Shown here piece after piece: positions 62,711-64,000 of a DNA stretch of 64,000 nucleotides. Every line of letters starts with the position of its first letter. Within the stretch, counting starts at the first letter, position 1. The notes beneath the pieces were generated by a model, which made no database searches, was not told the DNA's origin, and saw nothing but the letters and a program-made list of their open reading frames with translations. Both the position numbers and the translations under genes were made by a program. The stretch comes from Io17-Chloro-G2 sp965226825 (GTDB lineage Bacteria; Chloroflexota; Dehalococcoidia; Lucifugimonadales; UBA3495), in NCBI GenBank assembly GCA_965226825.1, contig CBDDED010000003.1:1178001-1242000 (forward strand), read 5' to 3'.

Positions 62711-63407
62711 GAGTATCGCCAACCATTCGCCCAATTCAGCGACTCTCCTCTACCGGCCAAGCGTAAGCGGGAGATTGCGCGGTCCAATTCTGTGCTAAAG
62801 GAGCGGTACCTTGGCACTCCATGTAGAACCCGGAGAAAGCGCTGTCCTGCCGGGACTTTCGATTGTCCCCCGTCATTCCCGCCGCAGCGGGAATCCAGAG
62901 CCCTGATTATGGGCCAAGACTGTTGTGCCAACTAACACGCGCCGGGTGGACGGGTTGACGTCCCAAGTGGAACATACCTGCAGACACGAACCAGGTTGGA
63001 TGGGGAAAGGGGCTCTGGATTCCCGTTGCGACGAGAATGACGGGGAGTAGAGATCCAAATGAGATACAGATTCCCGCTGCGGCGAGAATGACGGTAAGTA
63101 GGGATCCAAATGGGATCCAGAGTCCCGTTGCGGCAAGAGTGACGGGGGATTCGATGATAATCGAAAGACCCTGGATGCCCTTCCGGGTCATAGACATTAA
63201 CCCCCTCTACCGATAACATTTGTACGTGGTCAATTGCCATCTATTCCTGATCGACCCATCCACAATTGATTCAACCCTGATCGAAGCCGCGGGATTCTCC
63301 GGCAATCAGCGACGGCATTTTGGACATTTCCTTTCGACCAACCAGACTCGGGCAAACCTTGGGACAATCCCCTCGCACCGCCCGGACAGCAAACATTTAT
63401 TTCAGCC
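62711..63407. other. intergenic region containing a MITE-like element
   Basis: About 700 nt without a recognisable gene. It holds the second copy of the inverted-arm element (62850-63173) and the upstream region of the isomerase gene. Confidence 0.5.
62850..63173. mobile_element. MITE-like element, copy 2 (324 bp) with triplicated right arm
   Basis: The left end CCGGGACTTTCGATTG and the right end ATAATCGAAAGACCCTG match copy 1 at 25694. So do the arms (CCCCGTCATTCCCGCCGCAG...) and the middle (CGCCGGGTGGACGGG, CACGAACCAGGTTGGATGGG). The right-arm hairpin unit occurs three times (about 63018, 63069 and 63119, ~50-bp period), which explains the greater length. Confidence 0.75.
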
Positions 63408-64000
63408 ATGATTGACCTGGATCAACCGGCTACTTATTCACGATGGGACCCCTCCGGGCTTGGCGCTCGGTTGCGCCGGCTTCCGGAGCAGTGCCGCGCC
63501 GGATGGCTTCAGGGCGAAGGGGTTGAGCCGCTGCATGATTGGGACCCGAGCGGCGTAGACAAAATCGTGGTTTGCGGGATGGGCGGATCGGCCATCGCCG
63601 GGAACCTGGTTTCCGATCTGATTGGCGCATCCTCGACTGATTTACGGCCCACCAGCTGTCCAATACTGGTGGTCCGAGGTATGGGATTTCCCTTTTCCTT
63701 AGACCAACGGAGCCTGGTAATTCCCTGTAGTCACTCGGGAAATACCTATGAAACCCTATCCCTGTTTCACCGGGCCGCAGAAGCCGACGCCCGGATTCTG
63801 GTAGTGGCCGGTTCCGGAAGGCTGGCAAAAGAAGCCTTGAAGCGGGACCTTCCCTTGCTCAAAATCGGCGTCAAGGGAGAGCCCCGCAGTTCTGTTGGTT
63901 ATAGCTTGATGTTGTTGGCCGCGGCCCTGTGCCAACACGGTCTGGCGACCCTTGACTCCCTAGTCGTGACATCGTCCATCGACGCTTTGGAAACAAAAGT
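63408..64000 (+). CDS. bifunctional phosphoglucose/phosphomannose isomerase, 3' partial
   Basis: The ATG at 63408 opens a frame without stop to the right edge (about 197 residues visible). SIS domain: VDKIVVCGMGGSAIAGNLVSDL (around residues 50-70), LVIPCSHSGNTYETLSLFHRA with the SGNTxET phosphosugar-binding signature, and ILVVAGSGRLAKEA. The N-terminus ATYSRWDPSGLGARL is typical of the archaeal/Chloroflexota PGI-PMI type. It interconverts glucose-6-P, fructose-6-P and mannose-6-P. Confidence 0.85.
   Translation, partial: MIDLDQPATYSRWDPSGLGARLRRLPEQCRAGWLQGEGVEPLHDWDPSGVDKIVVCGMGGSAIAGNLVSDLIGASSTDLRPTSCPILVVRGMGFPFSLDQRSLVIPCSHSGNTYETLSLFHRAAEADARILVVAGSGRLAKEALKRDLPLLKIGVKGEPRSSVGYSLMLLAAALCQHGLATLDSLVVTSSIDALETK

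Overview
The window (about 58-60% GC by eye) looks like a chromosomal piece of an uncultivated bacterium, most probably a Chloroflexota of the Dehalococcoidia/SAR202 type. That assignment is an inference from gene content: B12-dependent ribonucleotide reductase with NrdR, a KorAB ferredoxin oxidoreductase, a YvcK protein with an N-terminal membrane segment, an EF-P with an unusual tip loop, system-I cytochrome c maturation genes, and hairpin repeats of the CCCGTCATTC...GGGAATCCAG type. No rRNA or tRNA gene was recognised.

Layout. 1-1.5 kb: two thiamine-diphosphate-domain proteins, the second with a destroyed cofactor motif, separated by a small membrane protein. 1.5-6 kb: an iron island with a DtxR-type repressor, an Fe(III) ABC ATPase and a divergent two-domain permease, with an operator-like palindrome at the ATPase promoter. 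6.2-12.1 kb: accessory metabolism (amidohydrolase, cupin, ornithine-cyclodeaminase-like and 6PGDH-like enzymes, a Ni/Co transporter and a Fur regulator). 12.1-16.6 kb: a frameshifted HTH protein with a coupled partner, a dienelactone-hydrolase-like protein, a 77-bp minisatellite, a VOC protein and a P-loop kinase. 16.7-21.3 kb: DegV, a PadR/membrane-protein pair, YggT-ProC, PdxA. 21.8-25.6 kb: nrdJ and nrdR, with paired NrdR boxes. 26.2-29.9 kb: rsmH-ftsA-ftsZ. 30.3-33.8 kb: tig-clpP-clpX. 33.8-44.4 kb: a long minus-strand housekeeping run (dprA, topA, xer, aroQ, pepP, efp, xseA, xseB, formyltransferase) cut between pepP and efp by an IS630-family element. 44.8-47.4 kb: korA-korB. 47.5-51.4 kb: ccmABCDE plus an SDR. 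51.6-58.3 kb: alcohol dehydrogenase, FAH-family hydrolase, small aspartyl-protease-like protein, solute-binding protein, FIST protein, YvcK. 58.4-62.7 kb: a tandem duplication of a metallopeptidase fragment plus a TolB-like beta-propeller gene; the first copy is interrupted by a second IS630-family element and a 147-bp miniature element. 63.4 kb to the end: start of a bifunctional phosphoglucose/phosphomannose isomerase.

The most interesting signals are mobile or repetitive. Three separate IS630-type insertions all sit at CTAG with exact TA duplications, and two of them can be excised in silico to restore a reading frame. A ~220-bp MITE-like element with long inverted arms occurs twice, and the 77-bp tandem array appears to be an expansion of one of its arms. 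Protein-level oddities are a CcmE with Cys in place of the heme-binding His, an EF-P lacking the PGKG tip, and an aspartyl-protease-like protein with DTR in place of DTG.
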